64,000 bases of DNA from the NCBI RefSeq assembly GCF_001654855.1, contig NZ_LXEN01000102.1, positions 57,466 to 121,465 on the forward strand. The letters run 5' to 3'. A program made the position numbers and the translations under genes. Below, piece after piece: positions 41,207 to 52,200 of the stretch (within the stretch, counting starts at the first letter, position 1; the number at the start of each line of letters is the position of its first letter). The notes under the pieces were generated by a model, which searched no databases, was not told the origin of the DNA, and was given only the letters and a program-made list of their open reading frames with translations. This DNA comes from Proteus myxofaciens ATCC 19692 (lineage in GTDB: Bacteria > Pseudomonadota > Gammaproteobacteria > Enterobacterales > Enterobacteriaceae).

Positions 41207-42118
41207 CTAAATAGTTACATTTTCCTCGCGTTTAATAGGAATGTAATATTCAAAACGATCGATATGATCTTGTGGCTCAGTTACCATTTCATTGCTATGA
41301 AGTACGTTCTTTAGATAATATTTTTCGATATCATAGCCTTTACGGCGAGTCAGCCCCATAGTGGGTAAACATACACCATAAAGGAGAAATAAAAATTCCT
41401 GCATTGCGCCTCGTCTTGCTTCACCCTCAAAATCGAAGCGAATATAATCTCCAGCTGCCAATGTGACTTCATGAGCTGTATCATCTTTAATGAAAGAAGC
41501 ATATTCTGGCTCAACGGCTGTGGTATATAGTACATGTTGCTCATCTTCATGGTCATGACTATGCTGGGTATGATGAAGGCCATAAACTTGATGAGGAACA
41601 GCATTAATTTTTGACATATAATAGCGCCAAAATATTTGTCGCATATCAGAGCAAGCATTCGCCCACTGCTCAAGAGTATGGCTACATGTCTGTTCAATAC
41701 CAATTAGCTTTGTATCTTCTAATTGCACAAATTCCCATTTAGGAAACTTACGTGGCTCTAAACTAATTGGTGGATGAATACCCACAGCGCACCATTCATC
41801 AGTACGACGATAAAGAGCGGGTGTTCTATCAAATTGCTTTTTAAACGCACGAGTAAAAGTTTGTTGGGAGTCGAAACGATATTGTAAAGCAATGTCTAAA
41901 ATAGGGCGACTTGTTAGGCGTAATGCAACAGCTGCTCGAGATAAACGCCTTGAACGAATATAAGAACCAATCGCCTCTCCTGTCACTTCTTTAAACATAC
42001 GTTGTAAATGCCACTTAGAGTAACCAGCTTTAGTTGCGACGTTATCGAGGGATAAAGGCTTGTCTAAATTATTATCAAGCCAAGCGAGCAAATCCCGTAT
42101 GATGTTGGTTTGATCCAT
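41207..42118 (-). CDS. rob: Right-origin-binding transcription regulator Rob (AraC/XylS family)
   Basis: 303 residues. N-terminal double HTH (about 8-105): SLDNVATKAGYSKWHLQRMF and IALQYRFDSQQTFTRAFKKQFDRTP, near identical to Rob/MarA/SoxS. The C-terminal GyrI-like effector domain (about 125-290) distinguishes Rob from MarA and SoxS. A short His/Asp/Glu-rich insertion (HHTQHSHDHEDEQH, ~182-195) is unusual and could bind metal. Rob activates efflux (acrAB) and superoxide genes on bile salts and other ligands. Confidence 0.93.
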   Translation of the reverse strand: MDQTNIIRDLLAWLDNNLDKPLSLDNVATKAGYSKWHLQRMFKEVTGEAIGSYIRSRRLSRAAVALRLTSRPILDIALQYRFDSQQTFTRAFKKQFDRTPALYRRTDEWCAVGIHPPISLEPRKFPKWEFVQLEDTKLIGIEQTCSHTLEQWANACSDMRQIFWRYYMSKINAVPHQVYGLHHTQHSHDHEDEQHVLYTTAVEPEYASFIKDDTAHEVTLAAGDYIRFDFEGEARRGAMQEFLFLLYGVCLPTMGLTRRKGYDIEKYYLKNVLHSNEMVTEPQDHIDRFEYYIPIKREENVTI

Positions 42119-42320
42119 ACATCTCCCTTAGTCATATTCGTTTAATTATTGCTGTAGATGGTAATTAGCCTGAGCGTCTATAACAAGTTATATTGTTAGG
42201 TAATCATAAAATATAGTCTTTTTCACTCATTGATGTACACAAATTATTCTATCTATTAGTAAAATATTCATTTACTCTCAACAAAATGTCTTTAAATTTT
42301 TTCAGTGGAACCTGTTAAGC

Positions 42321-42797
42321 ATGTTAAATATCAAGAAGATACTCATTGTGGCTGTATTACTGCCTTTTTCTTTTCTCGCAAAAGCGGAAGAAATTGGTTA
42401 TGTAGATACCGTATTTAAATTCTTTGGGGCTAATCATAAAATTGTCGTTGAAGCTTTTGACGATCCTGAGGTTAAAAACGTGACATGTTACTTAAGTCGC
42501 GCTAAAACCGGCGGAATTTCTGGTAGCTTAGGACTTGCTGAGGATACTGCTGATGCCGCGATTTCATGCCAACAAGTGGGTCCTATCGAACTCAGTGAAA
42601 AAGTTATCAAAGGTAAAAATAGAGGGGATGTTGTTTTTCAAAAGAGAACCTCTTTAGTCTTTAAAAAGCTTCAAGTCGTTCGTTTTTATGATAAAAACCG
42701 CCATGCACTTATCTATTTAACATATTCAGATAGAGTGATTGAAGGCTCGCCTCAAAATGCGATTAGCGCGGTACCTATCATGCCTTGGAAAGAATAA
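42321..42797 (+). CDS. creA: Conserved secreted protein CreA
   Basis: 158 residues. Signal peptide (1-~22, ending LAKAEE) then the CreA domain with [59 protein letters not shown]. The paired cysteines may form a disulfide. Function unknown. In E. coli creA heads creABCD, but the creBCD two-component genes are missing here and arcA follows at once. Confidence 0.92.
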   Translation: MLNIKKILIVAVLLPFSFLAKAEEIGYVDTVFKFFGANHKIVVEAFDDPEVKNVTCYLSRAKTGGISGSLGLAEDTADAAISCQQVGPIELSEKVIKGKNRGDVVFQKRTSLVFKKLQVVRFYDKNRHALIYLTYSDRVIEGSPQNAISAVPIMPWKE

Positions 42798-42828
42798 TAT
42801 CATGCGTTAGCCGAAATTGAGCAAAAAT

Positions 42829-42860
42829 AAACCCCAGATTTTAATGTCCGGGGTTTTCTT
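42829..42860. terminator. Terminator between creA and arcA
   Basis: AAACCCC / GGGGTTT stem (loop about 14 bases) followed by TTCTTTA. Convergent genes may share it. Confidence 0.65.
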
Positions 42861-42881
42861 TATATCCATTGATGGGATAGA

Positions 42882-43598
42882 TTATTCGTCTAAATCACCA
42901 CAAAAGCGGTAACCTTCACCATGGATTGTTGCAATTATCTCAGGTGTATCCGCTGTTGATTCAAAATGTTTACGAATACGACGGATGGTGACGTCAACGG
43001 TACGATCATGAGGTTTAAGTTCACGACCTGTCATTTTTTTCAGCAACTCAGCGCGAGTTTGAATTTTGCCTGGATTTTCACAGAAATGAAGCATGGCACG
43101 AAATTCACTACGAGGTAATTTATACTGTTCACCTGTAGGACTAATTAATGAACGGCTATTAATATCTAGTTCCCAACCATTAAATTTATAGCTTTCAACT
43201 AAACGGCGTTCTTCGGTGCCATTAGCTAAATTCATGGTACGAGATAAAAGATTACGTGCACGAATTGTTAATTCACGAGGGTTAAATGGTTTGGTGATGT
43301 AATCATCGGCACCAATTTCTAGGCCTAAGATTTTATCAACTTCGTTATCACGCCCAGTCAGGAACATTAATGCAACATTTGCCTGTTCACGTAATTCGCG
43401 GGCTAATAATAGACCGTTTTTACCAGGAAGATTGATATCCATAATGACCAGATTAATATCATGATCAGATAGGACATTGTGCATTTCATTACCATCAGTG
43501 GCTTCGTGTACTACATACCCTTCAGCTTCGAATATGCTTTTAAGGGTATTGCGAGTAACTACTTCGTCTTCAACAATCAAAATTTGCGGGGTTTGCAT
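42882..43598 (-). CDS. arcA: Two-component response regulator ArcA
   Basis: 238-residue OmpR-type regulator of aerobic/anaerobic metabolism, and phosphorylation target of ArcB (window start). Receiver domain 1-~120 with D54 (VIMDINLPG) and K in [10 protein letters not shown]. Winged-helix DNA-binding domain ~135-235, with [20 protein letters not shown] and [15 protein letters not shown]. Length is exactly that of E. coli ArcA. Confidence 0.98.
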   Translation of the reverse strand: MQTPQILIVEDEVVTRNTLKSIFEAEGYVVHEATDGNEMHNVLSDHDINLVIMDINLPGKNGLLLARELREQANVALMFLTGRDNEVDKILGLEIGADDYITKPFNPRELTIRARNLLSRTMNLANGTEERRLVESYKFNGWELDINSRSLISPTGEQYKLPRSEFRAMLHFCENPGKIQTRAELLKKMTGRELKPHDRTVDVTIRRIRKHFESTADTPEIIATIHGEGYRFCGDLDE

Positions 43599-43865
43599 AT
43601 TTGCTACCTAAAATTACCAAAAATAGAAAAAAGAAAATCTGCGTTTAACTTCTGTGTAAGTATGCTGTGTGGTTATTCATTTTTGTTATTACCACGCAAA
43701 AATTAGACCCAGATTCAAATTCGATAAATAACCATCACGTTATTACAAATATTACATATTTTAGCTTACTACGAACGTTTAAAATAAGAGTGCAATTCGC
43801 CCATAGTCTATTAACAGCAATATAACACCAGTTGTATTAAATACCATCTAAAAAGCTAACTTTTG

Positions 43866-43879
43866 TTGACACATATCAA
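43866..43879. promoter_or_regulatory. Candidate FNR box upstream of arcA
   Basis: TTGAC-ACAT-ATCAA, one mismatch to the FNR consensus TTGAT-N4-ATCAA. It lies 268-281 bases upstream of arcA. In E. coli FNR activates arcA anaerobically from a long leader, which fits this distance. Confidence 0.55.
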
Positions 43880-44187
43880 AATCAAGATAACAGCTTATTC
43901 ATGATTTCAATAGTTAACTATATAATTTGATTTATGTAATGTAAAAGAAAAATATATGTTAAATATAGTGAGGTTTATTTTTTTTACCAGTTTTGTTATA
44001 AAAAAAACAGTGGAATAAAATACCTTATTCTGTACAAAAGTACAAACAGCCAAGCATGTCTAAAACTGCAGTTTTATTTACTGCATTTATATCTTTTAAA
44101 TAGTAAAATCGATACACTGAAAACAGTAATTATCGAATAAATTTTATGTAAGTTCGGTACTATTCTTGATAAAAATAAGAAAAAAAT

Positions 44188-44225
44188 TTGACATTTATCG
44201 CAGTTTGCTTTAACCAATATAGGGT
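44188..44225 (+). promoter_or_regulatory. thrLABC promoter
   Basis: TTGACA at 44188-44193, and CTTTAACCAATATAGG (44209-44224) identical to the E. coli thr promoter as I recall it. Spacing of the -10 region is as in E. coli, and the leader ATG follows at 44257. Confidence 0.8.
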
Positions 44226-44256
44226 CAAGCAAATTTTAGAGACAGATAGGATAATT

Positions 44257-44346
44257 ATGTGCGCTTACAGCTTAGCTAAAATGGCTACGATTACAATTAC
44301 CACCACCACCGGAATTTTATATTGCGGGGCGGGCTGTCGCATATAA
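44257..44346 (+). CDS. thrL: thr operon leader peptide ThrL
   Basis: 29-residue leader MCAYSLAKMATITITTTTGI continuing to CRI. It contains a run of Thr and Ile codons (six Thr and three Ile within MATITITTTTGI) that stalls ribosomes when either amino acid is scarce. AGGA at 44248-44251 sits 5 bases before the ATG. The E. coli peptide has 21 residues and begins nearer the codon run; here eight residues precede a second ATG (44281). Immediately followed by the attenuator hairpin. Confidence 0.9.
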   Translation: MCAYSLAKMATITITTTTGILYCGAGCRI

Positions 44347-44360
44347 AAAACGAAAATCGA

Positions 44361-44394
44361 AAAAGCCCGCATTGAGAAATGCGGGTTTTTTTTT
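44361..44394 (+). terminator. thr attenuator
   Basis: AAAAAGCCCGCATT / AATGCGGGTTTTTTTTT with a GAGA loop, ending 22 bases before the thrA start. This is the terminator form of the threonine/isoleucine attenuator. Confidence 0.92.
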
Positions 44395-44415
44395 GGGAAA
44401 AATCAGGAGAGTCGT

Positions 44416-46875
44416 ATGCGAGTGTTAAAATTTGGAGGAACTTCAGTTGCCAACGCAGAGCGGGTACTGAATGTTGCTGATATCGCTGAAAAAAAATGTG
44501 AGCAAGGACAAGTTGCACTCGTTTTATCAGCACCAGCCAAGATAACAAATTACTTGGTTGAAATGATTGAAAAAACGGCACAAGGAGAAGAACCTCTGAC
44601 TCAAGTACGAGAAGCGGAGCTTATCTTTACTGATTTACTACAGGGATTAAAAGAGAAACAGCCAGGTTTTGATTACGATCGCTTAAAAGATAAAATTGAG
44701 CGTGAGTTTTCAGAGATAAAGCATATTCTTCATGGTGTCTCTTTATTAGGTCAATGCCCTGACAGCATCAATGCAGCGATGATTTGTCGTGGTGAAAAGC
44801 TTTCTATTGCCATTATGGAATCTGTTTTACAGGCGCGTGGCTATAATGTTTGTGTGATTGATCCGATTAAAAACCTACTCGCACAAGGTCATTACCTTGA
44901 ATCTACAGTTGATATTCCTGAATCAACTCATCGAATTGCTACATTAAATATTCCCAAAGATAATATTATTTTAATGGCTGGTTTTACTGCGGGTAATGAA
45001 AAAGGTGAATTAGTTGTTCTTGGTCGTAATGGTTCAGATTATTCAGCAGCAGTATTAGCAGCATGTTTACGCGCAGAATGTTGTGAAATATGGACTGATG
45101 TTGATGGTGTTTACACTTGTGATCCTCGCCTTGTCCCTGATGCGCATTTATTAAAAGGAATGTCATATCAAGAAGCCATGGAGCTTTCTTATTTTGGTGC
45201 TAAGGTACTTCATCCTCGTACTATTGCACCGATTGCTCAATTTCAAATTCCTTGCTTGATTAAAAATACAGGTAATCCTGATGCGCCTGGTACTTTGATT
45301 GGTGATGGGCAAAAAGATGACAGCACACCAGTAAAAGGCATCACTAATCTAAATAATATGGCAATGATAAACGTATCAGGGCCTGGAATGAAAGGCATGG
45401 TAGGGATGGCTGCTCGCGTTTTCTCCGTTATGTCCAGAGCCGGTATTTCTGTTGTACTGATTACGCAATCTTCTTCTGAATACAGCATTAGTTTCTGTGT
45501 GCCTCAAAAAGAGCTTATCAGAGCGCAAAAAGCACTATCAGATGAATTTTACCTTGAATTAAAAGACAGTGTACTTGATCCGTTAGATATTATGGAAAAC
45601 GTTGCTATCATCTCTGTTGTTGGTGATGGTATGCGTACATTAAAAGGTATCTCTGCGCGTTTCTTCTCTGCATTGACTCGCGGTAACATCAACATTGTTG
45701 CAATCGCTCAGGGTTCTTCTGAGCGTTCTATTTCAGCGGTAATTGCAAATGATGTTGCAACAAATGCAGTACGCTTGTGCCACCAAATGCTATTTAACAC
45801 GAATCAAATTGTTGAGGTTTTTGTTATTGGTGTTGGTGGTGTAGGTAATGCGTTGATTGAACAAATTCATCGTCAACAAAACTGGTTGAAAAATAAACAT
45901 ATCGATTTACGAGTTTGTGGTATCGCCAATTCACGAGCAATGCTAACAAATATGCAAGGAATTGATTTAGATAACTGGCAACAAGAATTAAAAAATGCAA
46001 AAGAACCATTTAGCTTTAGCAAGCTTATTCGTTTAGAAAAAGAGTACCACTTCTTAAATCCTGTGATTGTTGATTGTACATCTAACGAAGAAATTGCGAA
46101 ACAATACGCAAACTTCTTACAAAATGGTTTTAATGTCGTTACACCAAACAAAAAAGCGAATACGCTCTCTATGGATTTCTACTATGAAATTCGCCAAGCA
46201 GCAGAATCGTCTCGTCGTAAATTTTTATACGATACTAACGTTGGTGCAGGATTACCGGTTATTGAGAACTTACAAAACTTACTGAATGCTGGCGATGAGT
46301 TAGTACAGTTTAATGGGATACTATCGGGCTCCCTATCTTATATCTTTGGCCAATTAGATGAAGGTAAAAGCTTATCTGAAGCAACCTTATCTGCAAAAGA
46401 AAAAGGCTTTACAGAGCCTGATCCACGTGATGATCTTTCTGGTATGGATGTGGCGAGAAAATTACTTATTCTTGCACGTGAAGCAGGTTATAAATTAGAG
46501 CTAAATGATATTGAGGTTGAGCCAGTATTACCGACATCTTTTGATTCTACTGGTGAAATTGAATCGTTTTTAAATCGTTTACCAGAGGTAGATGTTGAAT
46601 TTGATGCAAAAGTAGAACAAGCGCAAAAATCAGGCAAAGTATTACGTTATGTGGGTATTATCAATGAAGGTAAGTGCCAAGTAAAAATAATTGCGGTAGA
46701 TGCTAATGATCCGCTGTTTAAAGTGAAAAATGGTGAAAATGCATTAGCCTTCTATACCCGTTATTATCAGCCAATTCCATTAGTATTAAGAGGATATGGC
46801 GCGGGCAATGATGTGACAGCAGCGGGAGTTTTTGCTGATGTATTACGTACACTATCATGGAAACTGGGAGTCTAA
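44416..46875 (+). CDS. thrA: Bifunctional aspartokinase I / homoserine dehydrogenase I ThrA
   Basis: 819 residues. Aspartokinase domain (1-~250) starts [18 protein letters not shown]. Two ACT-type regulatory segments (~300-460, e.g. [18 protein letters not shown] and [19 protein letters not shown]) mediate threonine feedback. Homoserine dehydrogenase domain (~465-819) begins [17 protein letters not shown] with the NAD(P) motif and has [18 protein letters not shown] and [19 protein letters not shown]. It catalyses the first and third steps from aspartate to threonine. AGGAG precedes the start. Confidence 0.98.
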   Translation: MRVLKFGGTSVANAERVLNVADIAEKKCEQGQVALVLSAPAKITNYLVEMIEKTAQGEEPLTQVREAELIFTDLLQGLKEKQPGFDYDRLKDKIEREFSEIKHILHGVSLLGQCPDSINAAMICRGEKLSIAIMESVLQARGYNVCVIDPIKNLLAQGHYLESTVDIPESTHRIATLNIPKDNIILMAGFTAGNEKGELVVLGRNGSDYSAAVLAACLRAECCEIWTDVDGVYTCDPRLVPDAHLLKGMSYQEAMELSYFGAKVLHPRTIAPIAQFQIPCLIKNTGNPDAPGTLIGDGQKDDSTPVKGITNLNNMAMINVSGPGMKGMVGMAARVFSVMSRAGISVVLITQSSSEYSISFCVPQKELIRAQKALSDEFYLELKDSVLDPLDIMENVAIISVVGDGMRTLKGISARFFSALTRGNINIVAIAQGSSERSISAVIANDVATNAVRLCHQMLFNTNQIVEVFVIGVGGVGNALIEQIHRQQNWLKNKHIDLRVCGIANSRAMLTNMQGIDLDNWQQELKNAKEPFSFSKLIRLEKEYHFLNPVIVDCTSNEEIAKQYANFLQNGFNVVTPNKKANTLSMDFYYEIRQAAESSRRKFLYDTNVGAGLPVIENLQNLLNAGDELVQFNGILSGSLSYIFGQLDEGKSLSEATLSAKEKGFTEPDPRDDLSGMDVARKLLILAREAGYKLELNDIEVEPVLPTSFDSTGEIESFLNRLPEVDVEFDAKVEQAQKSGKVLRYVGIINEGKCQVKIIAVDANDPLFKVKNGENALAFYTRYYQPIPLVLRGYGAGNDVTAAGVFADVLRTLSWKLGV

Positions 46876-46877
46876 GC

Positions 46878-47807
46878 GTGGTTAAAGTTTATGCACCGGC
46901 ATCAATCGGTAATGTGAGTGTCGGATTTGATGTACTTGGTGGTGCGGTTTCTCCTATTAATGGGGAATTATTAGGCGATTGTGTCAGTGTTGATGCTGCA
47001 CCTGCTTTTACCCTTGAATGTAAAGGCCACTTTGTTAGTAAATTACCCTCAGATCCTAAACAAAATATTGTTTATCAATGCTGGCAACTTTTTTGTGAGA
47101 AGCTAGGTAAAACACTACCTGTTGCCATGACATTAGAAAAAAATATGCCAATAGGCTCAGGATTAGGCTCAAGTGCGTGTTCTGTTGTGGCAGCGCTGGT
47201 GGCTTTAAATGAATACGCTCAAAAACCTTTTAATGAAAATCAAATGTTACTCATGATGGGGGAGTTAGAAGGACGTATTTCAGGAAGTATCCATTACGAT
47301 AATGTTGCGCCTTGCTACCTTGGTGGCCTACAGCTCATTTTGGAACAAGACGACATCATCTGTCAGCCCGTTCCTTCATTTGAACAATGGTATTGGGTAA
47401 TGGCTTATCCCGGAATTAAAGTCTCTACAGCACAGGCAAGGGCGATACTCCCTAAGAAATACGATAAAGCAGATATTATTAATCATGGTCGCTATTTATC
47501 TGGCTTTATTCATGCCTGCCATACTCAACAACCTAAATTAGCAGCAAGCTTAATGAAAGATGTGATAGCAGAGCCTTATCGCACTCAATTACTTCCTGGT
47601 TTTGCTAAGGCCAGAGAAGCGGCGAAAGCAAAAGGTGCTTTGGCTTGTGGCATTTCTGGTTCAGGGCCAACATTGTTTACTATTACTGATTCATTAGCTA
47701 TTGCTGAAGATATGGCGCAATGGTTACAACAACACTATGTACAAAATAATGAAGGCTTTGTGCATATCTGCCGTTTAGATACTCGTGGCGCAAGAGAGAT
47801 AGGGTAA
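46878..47807 (+). CDS. thrB: Homoserine kinase ThrB
   Basis: 309-residue GHMP kinase phosphorylating homoserine. The ATP loop is [20 protein letters not shown], the N terminus [20 protein letters not shown], and the C-terminal motif [12 protein letters not shown]. The start codon is GTG at 46878, two bases after the thrA stop, with GGGAG upstream. An overlapping upstream ATG at 46857 adds seven unlike residues. It overlaps nothing and precedes thrC by 3 bases. Confidence 0.97.
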   Translation: MVKVYAPASIGNVSVGFDVLGGAVSPINGELLGDCVSVDAAPAFTLECKGHFVSKLPSDPKQNIVYQCWQLFCEKLGKTLPVAMTLEKNMPIGSGLGSSACSVVAALVALNEYAQKPFNENQMLLMMGELEGRISGSIHYDNVAPCYLGGLQLILEQDDIICQPVPSFEQWYWVMAYPGIKVSTAQARAILPKKYDKADIINHGRYLSGFIHACHTQQPKLAASLMKDVIAEPYRTQLLPGFAKAREAAKAKGALACGISGSGPTLFTITDSLAIAEDMAQWLQQHYVQNNEGFVHICRLDTRGAREIG

Positions 47808-47810
47808 ATC

Positions 47811-49103
47811 ATGAAATTATATAATCTAAAAGATAATCAAGAAAAAGTGAGCTTTGCTCAAGCTGTTAAACAAGGATTAGGAAGACAGCAAGGGCTTTTT
47901 TTTCCACAAGATTTACCGTCTTTTTCTAAAGCTGAAATTGATGAGTTGTTAAAGCTTGATTTTGTAACGCGCAGTAGCCGTATTTTAAGCGCATTTATTG
48001 GAGATGAAATTCCTGCTGATGTGCTAGCTGAGCGCGTTAACACTGCTTTTGTATTTCCAGCACCAGTCACAAAGGTTGAAGATGATGTAAGTTGCCTAGA
48101 GCTTTTTCATGGCCCAACGCTTGCTTTTAAAGATTTTGGTGGTCGTTTCATGGCACAAATGTTGTCAGAAGTAGCTGGTAATGAGCCTGTTACTATTTTA
48201 ACAGCAACATCAGGTGATACAGGGGCAGCGGTTGCTCACGCTTTTTATGAAATTGAAAATGTACAGGTTATTATTCTCTACCCTGAAGGTAAAATTAGTC
48301 CATTACAAGAAAAGCTCTTTTGCACCTTAGGTAAAAACATTCATACCGTTGCGATTAAAGACGATTTTGATGCATGCCAATCATTAGTAAAACAGGCTTT
48401 TGATGATGAAGATTTAAAGAAAACGATGTGTTTGAATTCTGCCAACTCCATCAATATTAGCCGATTATTAGCACAAATTTGTTATTATTTTGAAGCGGTA
48501 GCGCAAATTCCTGCAGAAAAACGCGAACAACTGGTGATTTCAGTGCCAAGTGGTAACTTTGGTGATTTAACGGCAGGTTTATTAGCGAAATCATTAGGGC
48601 TACCTGTTAAACGTTTTATTGCAGCAACGAATGTGAATGATACCGTTCCGCGTTATCTAGATAATGGGAAATGGGAGCCACATCGCACTATTGCAACGCT
48701 TTCAAATGCAATGGATGTTAGCCAACCTAATAACTGGCCTCGTATTGAAGAGTTATATCGACGTCAAGGCTGGGATTTAGCTGATCTTGCTCATGGTGCT
48801 GTGAATGATGAAACAACAGAAGAAACTGTGCGTGAATTAGCGAGAAAAGGCTATATTTCAGAGCCTCATGCCGCTGTTGCATATCGTTTATTACGCGATG
48901 AATTAAAAGAGGGTGAATATGGTTTGTTCTTAGGAACAGCACATCCCGCAAAATTTAAAGAAAGCGTTGAACATATTTTAGGTCAGACGTTACCTTTACC
49001 AAAAGAGTTAGCGGAACGTGCAGATAAAACCTTATTATCACATTATTTATCTGCTGATTTTGCTCAATTACGTGAGTTTTTACTTGAACGCGCACCTAAA
49101 TAA
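47811..49103 (+). CDS. thrC: Threonine synthase ThrC
   Basis: 430-residue PLP enzyme converting O-phosphohomoserine to threonine. The PLP lysine is K107 in HGPTLAFKDFGGR. The phosphate-binding and PLP loops include TATSGDTGAAVAHAF and SVPSGNFGDLTAGLLAKSLG. Last gene of the thr operon. A terminator stands 39 bases after the stop. Confidence 0.97.
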   Translation: MKLYNLKDNQEKVSFAQAVKQGLGRQQGLFFPQDLPSFSKAEIDELLKLDFVTRSSRILSAFIGDEIPADVLAERVNTAFVFPAPVTKVEDDVSCLELFHGPTLAFKDFGGRFMAQMLSEVAGNEPVTILTATSGDTGAAVAHAFYEIENVQVIILYPEGKISPLQEKLFCTLGKNIHTVAIKDDFDACQSLVKQAFDDEDLKKTMCLNSANSINISRLLAQICYYFEAVAQIPAEKREQLVISVPSGNFGDLTAGLLAKSLGLPVKRFIAATNVNDTVPRYLDNGKWEPHRTIATLSNAMDVSQPNNWPRIEELYRRQGWDLADLAHGAVNDETTEETVRELARKGYISEPHAAVAYRLLRDELKEGEYGLFLGTAHPAKFKESVEHILGQTLPLPKELAERADKTLLSHYLSADFAQLREFLLERAPK

Positions 49104-49141
49104 GAATTAATAATTTTAAAATAATTAATATTAAATTTAAT

Positions 49142-49169
49142 AAGTCCAATATTATATTGGGCTTTTTTT
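49142..49169 (+). terminator. thrC terminator
   Basis: AAGTCCAAT / ATTGGGCTT stem (one G-U) with an ATTAT loop, then a run of seven T. Confidence 0.85.
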
Positions 49170-49271
49170 ATAAAATAGACAAAATAAGGAGGCCATTATT
49201 TAAAAAAGAGTGATTTAATACTATATTTTCTTTTTAAATAAGCCTTATTGTAATTAAAAAGGAAATGAATT

Positions 49272-52200
49272 ATGAATGGATTCAAAAAAATAATATTTAA
49301 AGATGATATAGATAGAATTACATTACAGATAGAAAATCACATAAAGAAAAATAAAACGGAATTATTTTGTAAACCGTCATCGACGAAAAGAGTTTTAATT
49401 GAAAACTATCTTGCTATTCTCTTAGCAGAAAATGAATACGCTGCAAATGAATTCTTAAGAAAAATAGAAGACAGCTTCTCACTTTATAATAAAAATGACT
49501 TTACGATAGGTATTGAATCTATTAGAAAAAAAATTAATAAAAGTATTGAGGATTTATTTTTTAATAGTGCGAAGGCATCAGGAAGAGAACCAATAAAAAT
49601 AAATAAAAATCGTATAAAACCTTTGATTTCAAATTATTTGTCTGGTAATTATTATATAGAATGGGATGATAAGGGTATATTAATACATATAGATAAAGAA
49701 AATAATATATTTAAATTTGTGGATTTTTATGGAGAGGTGGAGTTCTTTTATAGTAAAGATGATTTAATAAGTAAAGTTAATGAAGTATTAGAAAATAAAG
49801 TAATTAATGATTCAGTATATTATAGGTTTTATAATAAGAATGAGTATCAATCTTTCTTTAGTATAAATGAATGTTGGAATATCAATAAAAACGATGTTTT
49901 TGATGAAATCATCCATGATATTAAATCAAAAAAGAAAATTTTTATTAATGAAAACGTATCAGTTGAATTAATTGAGAGTTATTCGTATAAAAGTATTTTT
50001 GTTGTCACGGATAAAATAGAAAAGACAGAAAAGGTATTACATATTTATGTTGATAATATTGAAGAGGCATTTACGATTGCTAAATCAAAATATGAACAAA
50101 TAATAGGGCATGGAGAGCATTTAATTTATAAAATGGGGACTGGATGGTTTATTTCGAAAATAAAAAAGGAGGTTATAAAAGAATTTTCTCAATATACGGA
50201 TCTCTTAAAACCATTAGAAAGTATATTAAGCCGAGTCAATTTAATATCTTCGTCAGAAACTAATTATGATTTTACTAATATTCATTCCCTTGCTGGGCTA
50301 TGCTATGGTTTAAGCTTAAATTATTTGTTAGAAGTTAGAAGTAATGGGTTAGAAGGAGGAAATAAATATTTATTTTGGTTAAAAGAAAATATTTCCTCTT
50401 ATCAAAGTGAGAAAGAAGCTATTTCAAATAAATTCGATTCTATACTATTTCATAGCATACAGGAGTATGAAATACTAAATCTTATTAAAGAACTTAAAAA
50501 TATTATTTTTTCTCAACATTTTCAAATGGAAAGAATATTTAAAAAATCAGAATACCTTATTTTCAATTCATTAAAATCGATAGAATATAGCAAAATAATT
50601 AATAACCAAGGATTAGAAAAATCAGAAATTAAAAATATAGAATATAATCAGGAACAAATAAATGCCCATTTAGATAGTATCATGCGTCATTATAATGAAT
50701 ATTATTCTATAATTCTTTTTAAAGATCATGCTATTGCCATTTCATATAAAAAATACTCTGAGAATATCTATAAATTTACGTTGTTTAATTCTAGTAGTGA
50801 ATTATTTGAGTCATCAGATATTAATGCAATAAAAGGTATGTTATCAACATACATAGATTGTTATGGTACTTATGAGATAAATGGGAAACAGTATATTTTA
50901 TTTGATGAATATAAGAAGAGTAAAATCATTAACTATCAGAGTGTATGGAATAAGAACGATATTGAAAATAATAAAGGTGTTGCAGAAAATTTAAAAAAAA
51001 TAGGATTTGCATTACCCTTCAAAGAAGAAATTCTGGGACGAGTTATCCATTATAGTGAACAACGAGAGCTTATCCTGGAGATTAATAGAAATAATAAATT
51101 GATCGAAGTTATTGTAAAAAACGTCGATGTTGATGAGGGACTCTATTTAGTAAAAGAAGTTATTGATAAAATTATTAATAATGATGAAATAGGTAAAGTT
51201 GTTATATACAAAAATGAGCATGATGACATTATTGTTAAAGAAGTTGAGTTTGGTACTTATAAAGAAGTTAAAAAAAGAAAAGGATATATTGATTTCAACG
51301 ATATTTATTATCGAGAACTCATTAACATTAATTGTTATTTATTAAAAGGTAATAAATCAACCGAGTTAAATGAAATAGTCTCTCTAATAGATAAATTACA
51401 AGGAAATATCTATTTTGAAAAACTGATATCTGGTTTATCTCTTATTAATAAAATAAATAAATTTAATGAAAGTAATGAAAATACTTCATTAGCTAATATT
51501 TTGAATAAAGTCAAAGATAAATTAGAAGATAAGCTATTTTATGAAAAATTACTTTTCGGAAAGGAAACATTATTATCATTATCTGAAAAAAATAGCTTTG
51601 TTGCAGCGCGATTGTATCAGTTAATGATTAGTGAAATTAATGAAGGTGTAAAGGGTATTAGTAATTTTATTTATAATCAAATCATCGAAAGTCCTTATCT
51701 ATCATCAGATAAAAAAAGGCCTAATGATATTGAAGGTTATGATTATACGATTGAATTTAAACAAAATTATAAATATTTAAGCGAGTTAGTTAAACATATT
51801 TCTATTGAAGTACCTGAATTAAAAAATACTTTTTTGATTACTGATGAAAATAATCTTCATTTAAAAGAAGCTTATCAAAAATTATCAGATTATAGGAGTA
51901 ATCAATATGTAGATGAATTACTCAACTTTATAGAAAATGAAATAAATTTAATAAAAACACATGAGACAAAAATTTATCGAGATTTATATTTTGAGTATTT
52001 TACAAATGATCAATTTTATAAAAGAATGATAGTTCATGAAATTAATCAATTAGAATATTATTTTATTAATAGCTATCGAGAACATAATTATGGATATCAT
52101 CCAAATAATTTTGATATTGATGAAAAAAATCCTCGTATTCTTATAAAAAAATCATTGGAACAAAATAGAAATTTAATAGATTGTAGCTATTTATTATTTG

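Larger units (their letters stand above)
43599..44256. promoter_or_regulatory. arcA / thr divergent region
   Basis: 658 bases with no gene that I can support. The E. coli genes lying between arcA and thrL (yjjY, trmL-type) are not here. It contains a candidate FNR box, a 14-base perfect palindrome AAAACTGCAGTTTT (44062-44075), and the thr promoter. Remaining sequence is AT-rich. Confidence 0.6.

Noticed and set aside
41350..41703. 117-codon frame on the minus strand within rob
   Set aside because: Out-of-phase shadow of rob, whose HTH and effector domain are clear.
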